From: Acidaminobacter sp. JC074
Lineage (GTDB): Bacteria > Bacillota > Clostridia > Peptostreptococcales > Acidaminobacteraceae
DNA: 64,000 bases
NCBI RefSeq assembly: GCF_022496765.1
Contig: NZ_VANV01000020.1
Span: forward strand, 64,827-128,826
Direction of reading: 5' to 3'
Shown piece by piece: positions 35,689-44,947 of the stretch (within the stretch, counting starts at the first letter, position 1; each line of letters starts with the position of its first letter). A program made the translations under genes and the position numbers. The notes below the pieces were generated by a model. The model did no database searches, was not told the origin of the DNA, and was given only the letters and a program-made list of their open reading frames with translations.

Positions 35689-36555
35689 ATGGACATCAAA
35701 TTTATTAAAGATTATAAAAACAAGGAAAGTTTAAGAAAAAGCTTCAGTCAGCTGGCTTTAGATACCTTTGGGATTCACTTTGAAAAATGGTATGAAAAAG
35801 GTCTTTGGAACGACAAATATGTGAATTATTCATATGTAGATGGTGAAAAGGTTATTTCAAATGTATCTATTAATAAGATGCATGTATCATGGGAAGGCAA
35901 AACTTATACTGCCATTCAGATTGGTACAGTCATGACAGACCCTGACTATAGAAAAAAAGGCCTTGCCTATAAGCTTCTTCAAAAGGTTATGGAAGATTAT
36001 ACAGATAAGGTTGATTTTATCTATCTGTTTGGTAATGACCTGGCCTTAGACTTATATAAGAAGTTTGACATGCATGAGTTTAAAGAACACAGATATATGG
36101 GTGATTTGCCTAAAGTTGAATCTAGCGACTTTAGAAAAATCAGTTTAGATAATCAAGAAGACTTTGATCTGATGATGAAAATTGCAGATGAGAGAAGTTT
36201 TTTATCAGATGGAATAGGCACTAGAAACGACAGTCATCTGACCATGTTCTATGCCAGCTTATCCTATTATGACTGTATCTATTATAGCAGTGACTTAGAT
36301 GTCATTGTTATATTAGATGAATCAGAAGGTATATTAAATCTATACGATGTGCTTTCAACAGATAAGGTCGACCTACCTGAACTGATAAAAAAACTTCCCC
36401 TTAAGGAAGCTGATAAGATTGAATATCATTTTAAACCAATTGGTATGAAAGTGAAAGAGACCCAGATGGTTGTTGAAGACCAAACACTTCTTATCAGACA
36501 TAAGCAATTAAATATAAAAGAAAGCTTTAGATTTCCAGCTTTTTCACATGCTTAA
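35689..36555 (+). CDS. GNAT family N-acetyltransferase
   Basis: A 288-residue protein with an N-terminal GNAT domain. The acetyl-CoA loop is visible as DPDYRKKGLAYKLLQ near residues 83-97, after the beta-4 strand IGTVMT, with YLFGNDLALDLYKKFD as the motif B segment. The C-terminal half (about 155-288) resembles the second domain of Eis-like or enhanced acetyltransferases. TGAGGAG precedes ATG 35689. The substrate is not deducible. Confidence 0.82.
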   Translation: MDIKFIKDYKNKESLRKSFSQLALDTFGIHFEKWYEKGLWNDKYVNYSYVDGEKVISNVSINKMHVSWEGKTYTAIQIGTVMTDPDYRKKGLAYKLLQKVMEDYTDKVDFIYLFGNDLALDLYKKFDMHEFKEHRYMGDLPKVESSDFRKISLDNQEDFDLMMKIADERSFLSDGIGTRNDSHLTMFYASLSYYDCIYYSSDLDVIVILDESEGILNLYDVLSTDKVDLPELIKKLPLKEADKIEYHFKPIGMKVKETQMVVEDQTLLIRHKQLNIKESFRFPAFSHA

Positions 36556-36586
36556 CCCACATTTCTGTGGGTTATTTTATTTTTTA
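36554..36586 (+). terminator. Terminator after GNAT gene
   Basis: AACCCACA/TGTGGGTT arms (8 bp, TTTC loop), then a T-rich tail. It lies between convergent genes. Confidence 0.8.
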
Positions 36587-36604
36587 TGATGATATCCACA
36601 GGGG

Positions 36605-37432
36605 TTATTTTTTCTTAATCAATATGGCGATTTCTATTAGATAGTCCTCCTCACTTTCTTCAGTTAAAAAATTGGAGATGATGGTTTCAAAGGAGTTGCC
36701 TGCTATTTCTAAGTTATTGTCTTCAATATACTTAAATAATCTTTTATAGCTGTCTACAGACTTTTGAAACTTGCCTTTATGGTAGCCAACAACATACAAA
36801 CCTTTTTCAACGATTTTATATTCTAAGTCGCTTTCGATGTGGGTAAGCGGCACACATAGGTAGGATATATGGTTGTCAAAATCCTCATTCAGATATTTAT
36901 TCTCTACAATAACACTGTGCTCTAAGCCCAGAAGGCCCTTGTCATTTAAATCATTTTCAAAATCATGGACACACCTAAAATGACCATCACCATTTTGGTC
37001 CTGATCTGTTAGACGTCTGCTGGTATATACCTTCAGGGCTTTTCTATTTTCTAGCTTGATTTCATTGTAGTCTTTAATGTCGCTACTTTTACCAAGTAAG
37101 TCTTTCTTATGGTTGATGATCTTGATGTAATTATTGGTTCTTTTGATTTGTTCATACATCTTGTTTTCTACATCCGTTAAAAGCATCATCAACTGGTCCT
37201 TATCCTTCTTATCTAGATAGGCCTTGATGGTTTTTAGCGGTAATCCAAATTCCTTTAGTATATTGATGATCTGAATTTGATGGATCTGTGTGATGGAATA
37301 GTATCTGTATTTGTTTTCATCAATAAATGCAGGTCTTAGAATGTCTTTTTTATCATAAAAGATAAGCGTTTGTCTTGTGACGTTTGTGAGCTTAGCCACA
37401 GAACTGATTTTAAAATATTCAGGATTATTCAT
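36605..37432 (-). CDS. MerR family regulator, BmrR-like
   Basis: A 275-residue protein with an N-terminal MerR helix-turn-helix (FKISSVAKLTNVTRQTLIFYD, then KYRYYS), a coiled-coil dimer helix (about 75-115) and a C-terminal GyrI/effector-binding-like domain (about 125-275). Such proteins bind many drugs and activate efflux genes by untwisting a long-spaced promoter. It overlaps the APH-like gene by eight bases. A promoter with 19-base spacing lies in front of the divergent TrmO-MATE operon, its likely target. Confidence 0.87.
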   Translation of the reverse strand: MNNPEYFKISSVAKLTNVTRQTLIFYDKKDILRPAFIDENKYRYYSITQIHQIQIINILKEFGLPLKTIKAYLDKKDKDQLMMLLTDVENKMYEQIKRTNNYIKIINHKKDLLGKSSDIKDYNEIKLENRKALKVYTSRRLTDQDQNGDGHFRCVHDFENDLNDKGLLGLEHSVIVENKYLNEDFDNHISYLCVPLTHIESDLEYKIVEKGLYVVGYHKGKFQKSVDSYKRLFKYIEDNNLEIAGNSFETIISNFLTEESEEDYLIEIAILIKKK

Positions 37433-38252
37433 AAAATCTCCTTACTAAATTAAGTCCTTCCATATAAAAGTCTTTAACATATGCTAATGCCCAGGAACAA
37501 GTATGCAAGCCGCGGTAAAGCATAAAAAAATCTATTTTATCAGGCTTACTGCCATATCCTTTAAAGAAGGCTGATTGATATTTTTCTTCGACTTTACTTA
37601 GGGTATAAGCAAGATCCCAGTTTCTATCGGATATGATACTTTGTTCAAAATCGATAATACCCGATATTTTCCCGTTTTTTATTAGAATATTTCTGTCACA
37701 ATAATCCATATGGCAAAGTGTTTTATCTTCAGAAGAAAAGGTCTGCTTTTTTATAGTTTCAATGCCTTTTTCAATAATATCTGGAAAAGGGTGATTATCA
37801 CGTTTTAAGTACATCAGGATTCTTTCAAGTTCATATTGAAAGTGTTGATCAAATAAATCAAATTTCTTTGAACCGATTCTTCCAAAGGATAGGTCATGTT
37901 TGACTCCATGAATCTTTTTTAAGTAAAGACCTGCTTCATAATAGATATGATTCTTTTCAGTATCCGAAAGTTCAAGCTTGTCCAGCGGGCATCCTTCTAA
38001 AAGAGACATAACTACATATTCACTACCGTCCATCTCACCATGCTTGATTATTTTAGGTGTCGGTAAGTCCATGCCTTCTAGTAGCTCTAATGCTGCGAGT
38101 TCATTTTGAAATCTGTTGTCAACGCCATAAAACTTAATGATATAGGTGTCTCTCTTGGTTGTAACCTTGTATACCTCATGTCTTTTCAGGTGCACGTGTC
38201 CAATTGCTTCTACCAAAAGAACATCTTCAATGATTTTTTTGATTCTTTCCAT
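37425..38252 (-). CDS. Aminoglycoside phosphotransferase-family kinase
   Basis: A 275-residue APH/choline-kinase-fold protein with the catalytic loop CHMDYCDRNILI (His-x-Asp-x4-Asn, near residues 184-195) and metal-binding IIDFE. It probably phosphorylates a small hydroxylated molecule; aminoglycoside resistance is possible but not shown, and many homologues are metabolic kinases. It is the first gene of a minus-strand operon with the MerR regulator, suggesting drug-linked expression. Confidence 0.82.
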   Translation of the reverse strand: MERIKKIIEDVLLVEAIGHVHLKRHEVYKVTTKRDTYIIKFYGVDNRFQNELAALELLEGMDLPTPKIIKHGEMDGSEYVVMSLLEGCPLDKLELSDTEKNHIYYEAGLYLKKIHGVKHDLSFGRIGSKKFDLFDQHFQYELERILMYLKRDNHPFPDIIEKGIETIKKQTFSSEDKTLCHMDYCDRNILIKNGKISGIIDFEQSIISDRNWDLAYTLSKVEEKYQSAFFKGYGSKPDKIDFFMLYRGLHTCSWALAYVKDFYMEGLNLVRRFYE

Positions 38253-38291
38253 CTGGTCCTCACCTATCTAAAAAAATATTTTTAAACATCC

Positions 38292-38322
38292 TTGACTGTA
38301 TAGTTAGAATACACTTTATACT
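38292..38322 (+). promoter_or_regulatory. MerR-type promoter with 19-base spacer for trmO-MATE
   Basis: TTGACT (38292-38297) and TATACT (38317-38322) are 19 bases apart, the overlong spacing typical of MerR-activated promoters. GTATA/TATAC half-sites (38298-38302 and 38317-38321) frame the spacer. The adjacent BmrR-like gene supplies a candidate activator. Confidence 0.6.
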
Positions 38323-38362
38323 ATCACTATCAAGAGGAAATGTTAAGGTCATGGAGGTAAAA

Positions 38363-38767
38363 ATGACAGAAAATATTATCTTAAAACCCATAGGTCACAT
38401 TGAATCCGATTACAATCAAAGACCAGGCACACCAGCTCAAGGCCAGGGGCTTATAAATAGTATTGGAAAAATCATCATATACGATGATTTCTTTCAGGGG
38501 ATGGCTGGTATTGAAATTGGTGATAAACTTGAAGTCTTGTTTTGTTTTCATCAAAGCATCACCTATGATTTGAAAATTGTTCCCTATCAAAGGGAGAAGG
38601 TAACAGGTGTTTTTAATACACGTTCACCAGATAGACCCAATCCAATCGGATTAAGCAAAGTTGAAGTTATTAAGGTTGAAGGCAGTACCTTGACTTTTGT
38701 TGGAGCAGATATGTTAAATGGCTCACCGGTACTGGACATCAAACCTGTCATTGAGGAGGCAAAATGA
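38363..38767 (+). CDS. trmO: tRNA (N6-threonylcarbamoyladenosine37) methyltransferase-like protein TrmO
   Basis: A 134-residue protein of the TsaA/YaeB family, which methylates t6A37 in threonine tRNA using SAM. The signature TRSPDRPNPIGLS (near residues 87-99) and the N-terminal KPIGHIESD are present. ATG 38363 has TGGAGGT upstream; an in-frame ATG at 38351 overlaps that site. It overlaps the MATE gene by four bases (ATGA). Pairing a tRNA-modification-family enzyme with a drug exporter is uncommon; it may act on another substrate here. Confidence 0.85.
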   Translation: MTENIILKPIGHIESDYNQRPGTPAQGQGLINSIGKIIIYDDFFQGMAGIEIGDKLEVLFCFHQSITYDLKIVPYQREKVTGVFNTRSPDRPNPIGLSKVEVIKVEGSTLTFVGADMLNGSPVLDIKPVIEEAK

Positions 38768-40125
38768 AAAAAACAATTGATTTAATGAATGATCCCATTA
38801 AAAACTCATTTTATAAGTATTTACTACCAGCCATAGGGGCTATGATAGTCAAATCACTTTATGTACTTGCAGACTCTATTTTTGTAGGTGTAGGTGTTGG
38901 TGCAGAAGGTCTTGGAGCCGTATCTTTATCGGTACCCTTCTTTTCACTGTCTGCGGCCATAGCCTTAACCATCGGGATAGGTGGTGCGTCAATTATGTCT
39001 GTAGAGCTAGGAAAAAATAATAAAGATCAGGCTCAAAAGGTATTCAGTCAATCTATGGCTATGATATTTGTTACAGCCTTAGTCTTGGTTTCCTTAGCAT
39101 TTGTCTTCTTAGAAGACCTTATAGGCCTCATGGGTGCAAGCGGCCAACTGGCTATTTTAACAAAGGATTATTTAAGTGTTATGCTGCCGTTTTTTATCTT
39201 TCATGGCATGTGGTGGGTACTGTCTGCATTTGTCAGAAATGATACCAATCCATCATTGGTTATGTATGCAACAATTGGCTCAGCACTCTTAAATGTGGTC
39301 TTGGATTATGTATTTATCTTCGTCTTCGCTTGGGGTGTAAAAGGAGCAGCCTTTGCGACTGGATTGTCACAAGCATTTACCTTTACAGTGCTTTTATCAC
39401 ACTTTAAGAGTCATAAGGGCATATTAAAGTTATCATTTAAAGATTTAAGATTTGATAAAGCAAGGAAGATTGTGAAAATCGGACTACCAACGTTTTTTGT
39501 TGAGTCGACAACAGCTGTTTCTGTTATGATTTTTAATTATGTTCTACTAAGAAATTATTCACCGCTTCATGTATCAGCTTATGGTATTGTGATGAATGTT
39601 GGCCTTGTTGGTCTCTTCTTACTGGTCGGTATTGGACAGGCTTGTCAACCAATCATCAGCTTTAACTTTGGAGCAGACAGACTTGAAAGAATTAAAGAAA
39701 CCTTGTATCTAGGTTTGAAATACTCACTATCAATTGGCTTAACAGTATCTCTTATCACCATTGCATTTTCTAGACCCTTGGCATCACTCTTTACAAGAGA
39801 GAATCAAGCCTTGATTGACTTGGCATCATCAGCCATGAAAGTATATTTTCTAGCACCACCTATTATGGCCTTTAATGTCATTGTTGCAACACTCTTTCAG
39901 TCTATTGAAAAACCTAAGTATGCAACTATCATAGCCTTAAGCAGAGGTTTTGTCTTCGTGGTAATTGGCCTGTTGGCACTACCGATTGTCTTTCCTGTAA
40001 ATGGCATCTGGGCATCCATATTGTTTGCAGAGCTAATAACAGCAGTATACTCTGGCTCAAAACTTTTCAAGTATTTGAAATCAAGCAAAAAATTCTACAA
40101 TCATTTGGAGAAAATTGCCTCATAA
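38764..40125 (+). CDS. MATE family multidrug efflux transporter
   Basis: A 453-residue membrane protein with about twelve helices in two MATE repeats, starting DLMNDPIKNSFYKYLLPAIG, typical of the MepA/NorM-like group that exports cationic drugs using Na+ or H+. It is translationally coupled to trmO and probably activated by the BmrR-like regulator at 36605. After its stop an AT-rich 8-bp inverted repeat (40129-40150) lies before the next gene but has no T run. Confidence 0.92.
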   Translation: MKKTIDLMNDPIKNSFYKYLLPAIGAMIVKSLYVLADSIFVGVGVGAEGLGAVSLSVPFFSLSAAIALTIGIGGASIMSVELGKNNKDQAQKVFSQSMAMIFVTALVLVSLAFVFLEDLIGLMGASGQLAILTKDYLSVMLPFFIFHGMWWVLSAFVRNDTNPSLVMYATIGSALLNVVLDYVFIFVFAWGVKGAAFATGLSQAFTFTVLLSHFKSHKGILKLSFKDLRFDKARKIVKIGLPTFFVESTTAVSVMIFNYVLLRNYSPLHVSAYGIVMNVGLVGLFLLVGIGQACQPIISFNFGADRLERIKETLYLGLKYSLSIGLTVSLITIAFSRPLASLFTRENQALIDLASSAMKVYFLAPPIMAFNVIVATLFQSIEKPKYATIIALSRGFVFVVIGLLALPIVFPVNGIWASILFAELITAVYSGSKLFKYLKSSKKFYNHLEKIAS

Positions 40126-40161
40126 AATTCATTTATGATAAAATAAATGAGAGGTAATAAA

Positions 40162-41319
40162 ATGAAAAAGAGATATATTATAATACCAGTCATATTGGTG
40201 ATAGGCTTGTTTGGATTTTTTAAGTTTAAGGAATATAGACAAGAAGAGTATATGAAAGAAGTACTAGGTGTTAATAGAAATCTTGATGTGCCATTTAAGA
40301 TTACAGGTGATATTACAGGTGTATCCATATCTTATGCGTCAGTCATTTATTATGACGATTATGTTTATAGCGCGACAGACTGGTTATCTTATGGTTATGA
40401 TCACGAGTTTGGTGAGTTGCCTTATGAAAAAGGAGACAAACTTGGTCAGATCTTAATTGATCTGAAGTACAAGTCCTATGAAGGGATTCCGCCTGACTTT
40501 TCTTCAACTTATGATGAAGGTTTAGAGATCTTTGAGTTAAAAGGCGTAAAAAAAGAATGGGCATTTTTATTAGAGACAAAGCATTCTGATATTGTCTTTT
40601 ATCGGTCTCATCCGACAAGGAACGTAGAAATGACTTTTGAACAAATCCTTAAGATGATTTCAGATAAACCGACTATAGTCGGGGTAGAGTACAGAAGTGA
40701 AGAAGATGGATCTTGGATGAAAACAGTTGAGGACAAGGCTTTGATGGACCTTTTAAACAAGGAGTTGCCTGGTCTCTCTCGGATCAGCTATGATGAAATG
40801 GAGTCCGAGCCCTATAAGAATTCTAGTCGCATACCTATTAACCTAATCTTAGAAGATGGGCCAATGATTCATATACAAGTGCTTCCAGAAAGTAAGTATG
40901 CTTCGGTATTTGGAGGCTATATAGCTCTTAGTGATGAAGTCATTAGAAAACTTCAGTCTTTTAATCATGAATCTTATAAGAGACTATCTGATATTTTAAG
41001 ATATGATGAAGACGAAATCAATTATGTGGCGGTCAGTGATCTTGTAAATAACCAAGTGGTACCAGTTGAGGATCCAGAGTGGCTTGGAAGAACATTTTAT
41101 TCTAAGATGAATTACTACCGCCTTATTGAGTCAGAAGTAAAGTCTGGCCAAAAGGTCTTATCTGTTGAGATTGGAAAGTCGGAGACTGATTACAAAGTCA
41201 TTCATATTTATCAAAAAGAAGACTTGTCTTTAGAAGTAGAAATGGATGATAAGACTTATAAGGTCTTAAAGGGGAAGATCTTGTATGAGAAGATTATGGC
41301 ATTAATGAATGATCAGTAG
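40162..41319 (+). CDS. Membrane-anchored hypothetical protein
   Basis: A 385-residue protein with one N-terminal membrane helix (about 5-20) and a large extracytoplasmic domain rich in beta-type segments and acidic residues. No catalytic motif or known domain was recognised. GAGAGG precedes ATG 40162. The gap to the MATE gene is 36 bases, so co-transcription is possible. It is followed by a strong terminator. Confidence 0.75.
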   Translation: MKKRYIIIPVILVIGLFGFFKFKEYRQEEYMKEVLGVNRNLDVPFKITGDITGVSISYASVIYYDDYVYSATDWLSYGYDHEFGELPYEKGDKLGQILIDLKYKSYEGIPPDFSSTYDEGLEIFELKGVKKEWAFLLETKHSDIVFYRSHPTRNVEMTFEQILKMISDKPTIVGVEYRSEEDGSWMKTVEDKALMDLLNKELPGLSRISYDEMESEPYKNSSRIPINLILEDGPMIHIQVLPESKYASVFGGYIALSDEVIRKLQSFNHESYKRLSDILRYDEDEINYVAVSDLVNNQVVPVEDPEWLGRTFYSKMNYYRLIESEVKSGQKVLSVEIGKSETDYKVIHIYQKEDLSLEVEMDDKTYKVLKGKILYEKIMALMNDQ

Positions 41320-41355
41320 AACAATCTTTTAGCCTAGCTAAAAGGTTGTTTTTTG
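41320..41355 (+). terminator. Terminator after 40162 gene
   Basis: Arms of 14 bases (AACAATCTTTTAGC and its near-complement, one G-T) around CTA, then a T run. Confidence 0.8.
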
Positions 41356-41360
41356 CAATA

Positions 41361-41393
41361 AAAAAAGCTCATCTACTTTTTTAGATAAGCTTC
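41361..41393 (-). terminator. Terminator of the small minus-strand gene
   Basis: Read on the minus strand, AAGCTTATCTA pairs with TAGATGAGCTT (one mismatch) and is followed by T6. Confidence 0.72.
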
Positions 41394-41394
41394 T

Positions 41395-41631
41395 TTAGCT
41401 AACTAATTTTAATGCTACTTTCTTTAGTAACTTGTTAGCAGCCTTGTCACTATGACCTAAAGTCATGTTGTCTAAGTCCCACTTAACATCTGAAATACCT
41501 AAAGATACTTTACTTGAGACTTGAGGCTTAATTGTTTCAATGATTTCTTTGTAATGCTTTTCTTCTTTAGAGTTGTAGAAGTTGACACCAATACCTTTGT
41601 CTGTGTATCTAAGTTTAATTACGTTTGACAT
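41395..41631 (-). CDS. Small hypothetical protein
   Basis: A 78-residue basic protein starting MSNVIKLRYTDKGIGVNFYN. AAAGGAG lies 5 bases before the ATG and a dedicated terminator follows the stop, so it is very likely expressed. There are no membrane segments and no recognisable domain. It is divergent from the AraC-methyltransferase gene across a 205-base region that contains three AGGAAAAC repeats. Function is unknown. Confidence 0.7.
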   Translation of the reverse strand: MSNVIKLRYTDKGIGVNFYNSKEEKHYKEIIETIKPQVSSKVSLGISDVKWDLDNMTLGHSDKAANKLLKKVALKLVS

Positions 41632-41690
41632 GTTTTTCTCCTTTCATCTTGTTTACACTGCAAGTATACAACATCAGTCTAGATTTGCAA

Positions 41691-41732
41691 TAGGAAAACA
41701 CTAGGAAAACGGTGTCTATTTTAGGAAAACGG
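41691..41732. repeat. Three TAGGAAAAC direct repeats in a divergent promoter region
   Basis: Copies start at 41691, 41702 and 41722 (TAGGAAAACAC, TAGGAAAACGG, TAGGAAAACGG), spaced 11 and 20 bases, close to one and two helical turns. They probably bind a regulator on one DNA face. Part of the 205-base gap between 41395 and 41837. Confidence 0.5.
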
Positions 41733-41836
41733 TATTTCCTTTTCATGAAAATGTTTGCCTTTTATGATACATTAGAATACACAGACTGCAAAGCAATTGT
41801 TTTTATTCATTAGTATAATCATATCAGGAGGTCACA

Positions 41837-43012
41837 ATGAGTTTACAAAATAAAATGAATGAATCTATGAAGTATATTGAGAATAAGCTGACTGAAGATA
41901 TTGATTACAATGTACTGGCTAGTTATATTAATGTGTCTGAGTGGGAATACAGGAGACTATTTTCATTTCTAACCCAGATGCCTATCTCTGAATATATTCG
42001 AAGAAGAAGACTAACTGCTGCCTTAGGAGACATACAAGATGGTCATAAGATAGTGGATGTATCTCAAAAGTATTTATATGATTCTGCAGCAGCCTTTTCT
42101 AGAGCATTTAAACACATGCATGGGATGTCACCATCTAAGGCTAGAACAAAAGGTGCAGTCACAAATTCATATCCTCCGATCAATTTTAAGTTAGTGATGA
42201 TGGAGGGATATGAAATGGAAGAAAATAAGCGTGTTATTGTAGGTGGTCGTGGTGACCGTTATGGGATCAGTGTTGACAATGATCCGAAGAAGATTCATGA
42301 AACCAATGAGAACTTTTGGAGTCATTATGGCAATGATATTATAGGTTGTCTGGCACTACCACTTTATGGGGCATTTATCAGTGAAGAAAAGTGTCAACTG
42401 ATGGGCAGTCTTGAAGGTAAGAAGGTATTGGATATTTGCTGTGGCTCTGGTGAATCCTTGCTTTATACAGGAAAAAATAAGGCTTCAGAACTGTGGGGGA
42501 TTGATATCTCTAGTAAACAAATAGAAATCACTCAATCACTTTTAAGCAGAAATGGCTATGATTGTCACTTAAAGTGTACACCCATGGAGAAAGCATGTGG
42601 CTTGCCAGAAGACTATTTCGATTTGGTCTATTCAGTTTATGGCATAGGCTGGACAACAGACTTAGAGGGCACTTTTTCAAAAGTTGCATCCTATCTAAAA
42701 AAGGATGGTACCTTTATCTTCTCATGGTCACATCCCATCCATAAATGTGTTTCTGTAGAATATGACGCCTTAACATTTAAGAAAAGTTACTTCGATGAAT
42801 CCTGGTATGCACTTTCCTTAGATGGTCGTGTGATTTCTTTGGCTGACAGGAAACTGTCTACTTATATCAATGCACTGGCAAGGGCTGGTTTTGTCATTGA
42901 AGAGCTGGTAGAAGAATCACAGGAAGATCTTATAAAAGCATCTGACAGTGTTTTTTCTAAAAAAGCATCCATGTTGCCTGTCACCTTTGTTATAAAGGCA
43001 AGGAAACTTTAA
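41837..43012 (+). CDS. AraC-type DNA-binding domain fused to SAM-dependent methyltransferase
   Basis: A 391-residue protein. Residues 1-105 hold two AraC helix-turn-helix units (YNVLASYINVSEWEYRRLFS, then FSRAFKHMHGMSPSKAR). A linker follows, then a class I methyltransferase with VLDICCGSGES as the SAM loop near residues 197-207, GIDISSKQI as the acidic loop and FDLVYSVYGIGW as motif IV. CAGGAGGT precedes the ATG. The frame is continuous, so this is one fusion protein. The methyl acceptor is unknown. The AraC half contains no Ada-type methyl-acceptor domain. Confidence 0.85.
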   Translation: MSLQNKMNESMKYIENKLTEDIDYNVLASYINVSEWEYRRLFSFLTQMPISEYIRRRRLTAALGDIQDGHKIVDVSQKYLYDSAAAFSRAFKHMHGMSPSKARTKGAVTNSYPPINFKLVMMEGYEMEENKRVIVGGRGDRYGISVDNDPKKIHETNENFWSHYGNDIIGCLALPLYGAFISEEKCQLMGSLEGKKVLDICCGSGESLLYTGKNKASELWGIDISSKQIEITQSLLSRNGYDCHLKCTPMEKACGLPEDYFDLVYSVYGIGWTTDLEGTFSKVASYLKKDGTFIFSWSHPIHKCVSVEYDALTFKKSYFDESWYALSLDGRVISLADRKLSTYINALARAGFVIEELVEESQEDLIKASDSVFSKKASMLPVTFVIKARKL

Positions 43013-43088
43013 GAGGAATATTTGTATAAAACCATTTTTATCCTATTATATTAAAGAAATTTCACATCTTATGTAATATAATATTAAG

Positions 43089-43120
43089 TGACTTCATTAT
43101 TATTTGGTGGAGTCATTTTT
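43089..43120 (+). terminator. Terminator after AraC-methyltransferase gene
   Basis: TGACTTCA/TGGAGTCA arms (one G-U) and a T5 tail. Confidence 0.65.
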
Positions 43121-43141
43121 CTATAAATATAAGGGGGCTAC

Positions 43142-44947
43142 ATGAATAAAGCAAAGTACGGCGTTTTTTCCAACATATTGTATATCATAAGAAATGTCTG
43201 GCGGGTAGATAGAATCTTGCTACTTGCAATGATTGCATCAGTGATCGCGACAGTTGTTCAACCGATTATTATTATTTATATGCCAAAGTTTATCATTCAG
43301 TTTTTTGAAGAAGCTAGACCAGTCGCTGATTTGATGAGGCTGGTAGTTTATTTTGGCGTCATTTCATTAATCATAGGCAGCATCAAAAGTTTTGCTGATG
43401 GTTATTTGCCTAGAAAAATTGCCTACTTTAGAAGTATGAAACTAGGCTCGGAAATGGCTTTGGCATCCTTAAACGTTCATTATAAGTATTTGTCTTCTGA
43501 TAATGGCCAGCAAGAGATAAGAAAAGCCAGACAGGCTATGAGTAGAGGCAATATTGGCATACAGGATATGGCCAATAAACTTATCTTATGCACAGCCAAT
43601 TTAATTGGCGCCATCGTTTATATATTCATATTATCTGCACTAAACCCACTAGTAATCATCGCTCTGATATCATGTGGTTTACTGTCTTACTTGGCTGGAA
43701 ACCGTGTCAACAAGTACAGACTTAAAACCAAAGACGATATCTCCAAAGTTGAAAGAAAAAGACATTACATCAATGACTCAACAAGGGATGTTAAATTTGC
43801 AAAAGATATAAGACTATATGGCATGTTTGAGTGGCTGGTATCTTTAGGTGACAAGTTTATCTCAGAAGAAAATGAATGGTATAAAAAGATTACAACAAAG
43901 GTTTTTAAAAACACCATTATAGATGGACTCATTGCCTTTTTTAGAGATGGCTTTGCCTATATTTATCTTATTAATCTGGTTTTAACAGATCAGATTGCCG
44001 TATCAGAGTTTACCCTATACATAGGATCTATTGCTGGTTTTTCTCTATGGATAAGCCGCTTGGTTAACAATACGATTATTTTAAATGCAGATTCTCTTCA
44101 AGTTTCAGACTTTAGAGTTTTTATGGACAGGGCAGATGACAACATAAAAAATAGATTACCTGAGAAAGAAATAAAAACACCTATATCTATCGAGTTAAAG
44201 GATGTGAACTTTTCATACAATGACCATGTTATTTATAAAGACTTTAACCTTAAGATTGAAGCGGGTAAAAAGATTGCCTTGGTAGGTATCAATGGTGCTG
44301 GCAAGTCCACATTGGTTAAGCTGATCTTAAATCTGATTGAAGCAGATTCAGGTCAAATTCTTATCAATGGTATAGATTCAAGAGAGATTGATATGCTTCA
44401 GTACTACGACCTCTTTTCAGTTGCCTTCCAAGATGCTTTAATTCTTGCCTATGGCATTGATGTCAATGTGTCTATGACATCGAGTGATCAGACCGACCAA
44501 GAAAAAGTAGACCACGTCTTAAAACTATCAGGTTTAGACGAAAAGGTAAAATCATTAAAAAATGGTAAGTATACAAGTGCCGAAAGGTATCTAGACAGTG
44601 ATGGTACTGAGTTATCAGGTGGCGAAAGACAAAAGCTGATTTTAGCAAGAGCCCTTTATAAGGATGCACCAGTCCTAATATTAGATGAGCCGTCTTCAGC
44701 CTTAGATCCTATTGCTGAAGCAGAACTCTATGAAAAGTACCATGATATGACCAAAGATAAAACGGCAATTTATATATCACATCGTTTGTCTTCTACCAAG
44801 TTTTGTGACGAAGTGCTTTTATTAGATGAAGGTCAAATCATAGAAAGAGGTAGTCATAAAGATTTAATGGCTTTAGATGGCAAATATGCAGAGATGTTCA
44901 ATGTACAAAGTCACTACTACCATAAGGAAGTTGAGGTGATTTCTTGA
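43142..44947 (+). CDS. ABC exporter half-transporter (membrane plus ATPase), subunit A
   Basis: A 601-residue type IV exporter half. Six hydrophobic helices occupy about 20-310; the ATPase domain follows with Walker A GINGAGKST near residue 383, signature LSGGERQK, Walker B VLILDEPSSALD and the H-loop ISHRL. AGGGGG precedes the ATG. It overlaps the next half-transporter gene by four bases, so the two form a heterodimer. The cargo (drug, lipid or peptide) is unknown; no peptidase domain is present. Confidence 0.9.
   Translation: MNKAKYGVFSNILYIIRNVWRVDRILLLAMIASVIATVVQPIIIIYMPKFIIQFFEEARPVADLMRLVVYFGVISLIIGSIKSFADGYLPRKIAYFRSMKLGSEMALASLNVHYKYLSSDNGQQEIRKARQAMSRGNIGIQDMANKLILCTANLIGAIVYIFILSALNPLVIIALISCGLLSYLAGNRVNKYRLKTKDDISKVERKRHYINDSTRDVKFAKDIRLYGMFEWLVSLGDKFISEENEWYKKITTKVFKNTIIDGLIAFFRDGFAYIYLINLVLTDQIAVSEFTLYIGSIAGFSLWISRLVNNTIILNADSLQVSDFRVFMDRADDNIKNRLPEKEIKTPISIELKDVNFSYNDHVIYKDFNLKIEAGKKIALVGINGAGKSTLVKLILNLIEADSGQILINGIDSREIDMLQYYDLFSVAFQDALILAYGIDVNVSMTSSDQTDQEKVDHVLKLSGLDEKVKSLKNGKYTSAERYLDSDGTELSGGERQKLILARALYKDAPVLILDEPSSALDPIAEAELYEKYHDMTKDKTAIYISHRLSSTKFCDEVLLLDEGQIIERGSHKDLMALDGKYAEMFNVQSHYYHKEVEVIS

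Noticed and set aside
41691..41732. CRISPR-like repeats
   Set aside because: Units are only 9-11 bases, only three copies, and no cas genes are nearby; a regulator array is a better reading.
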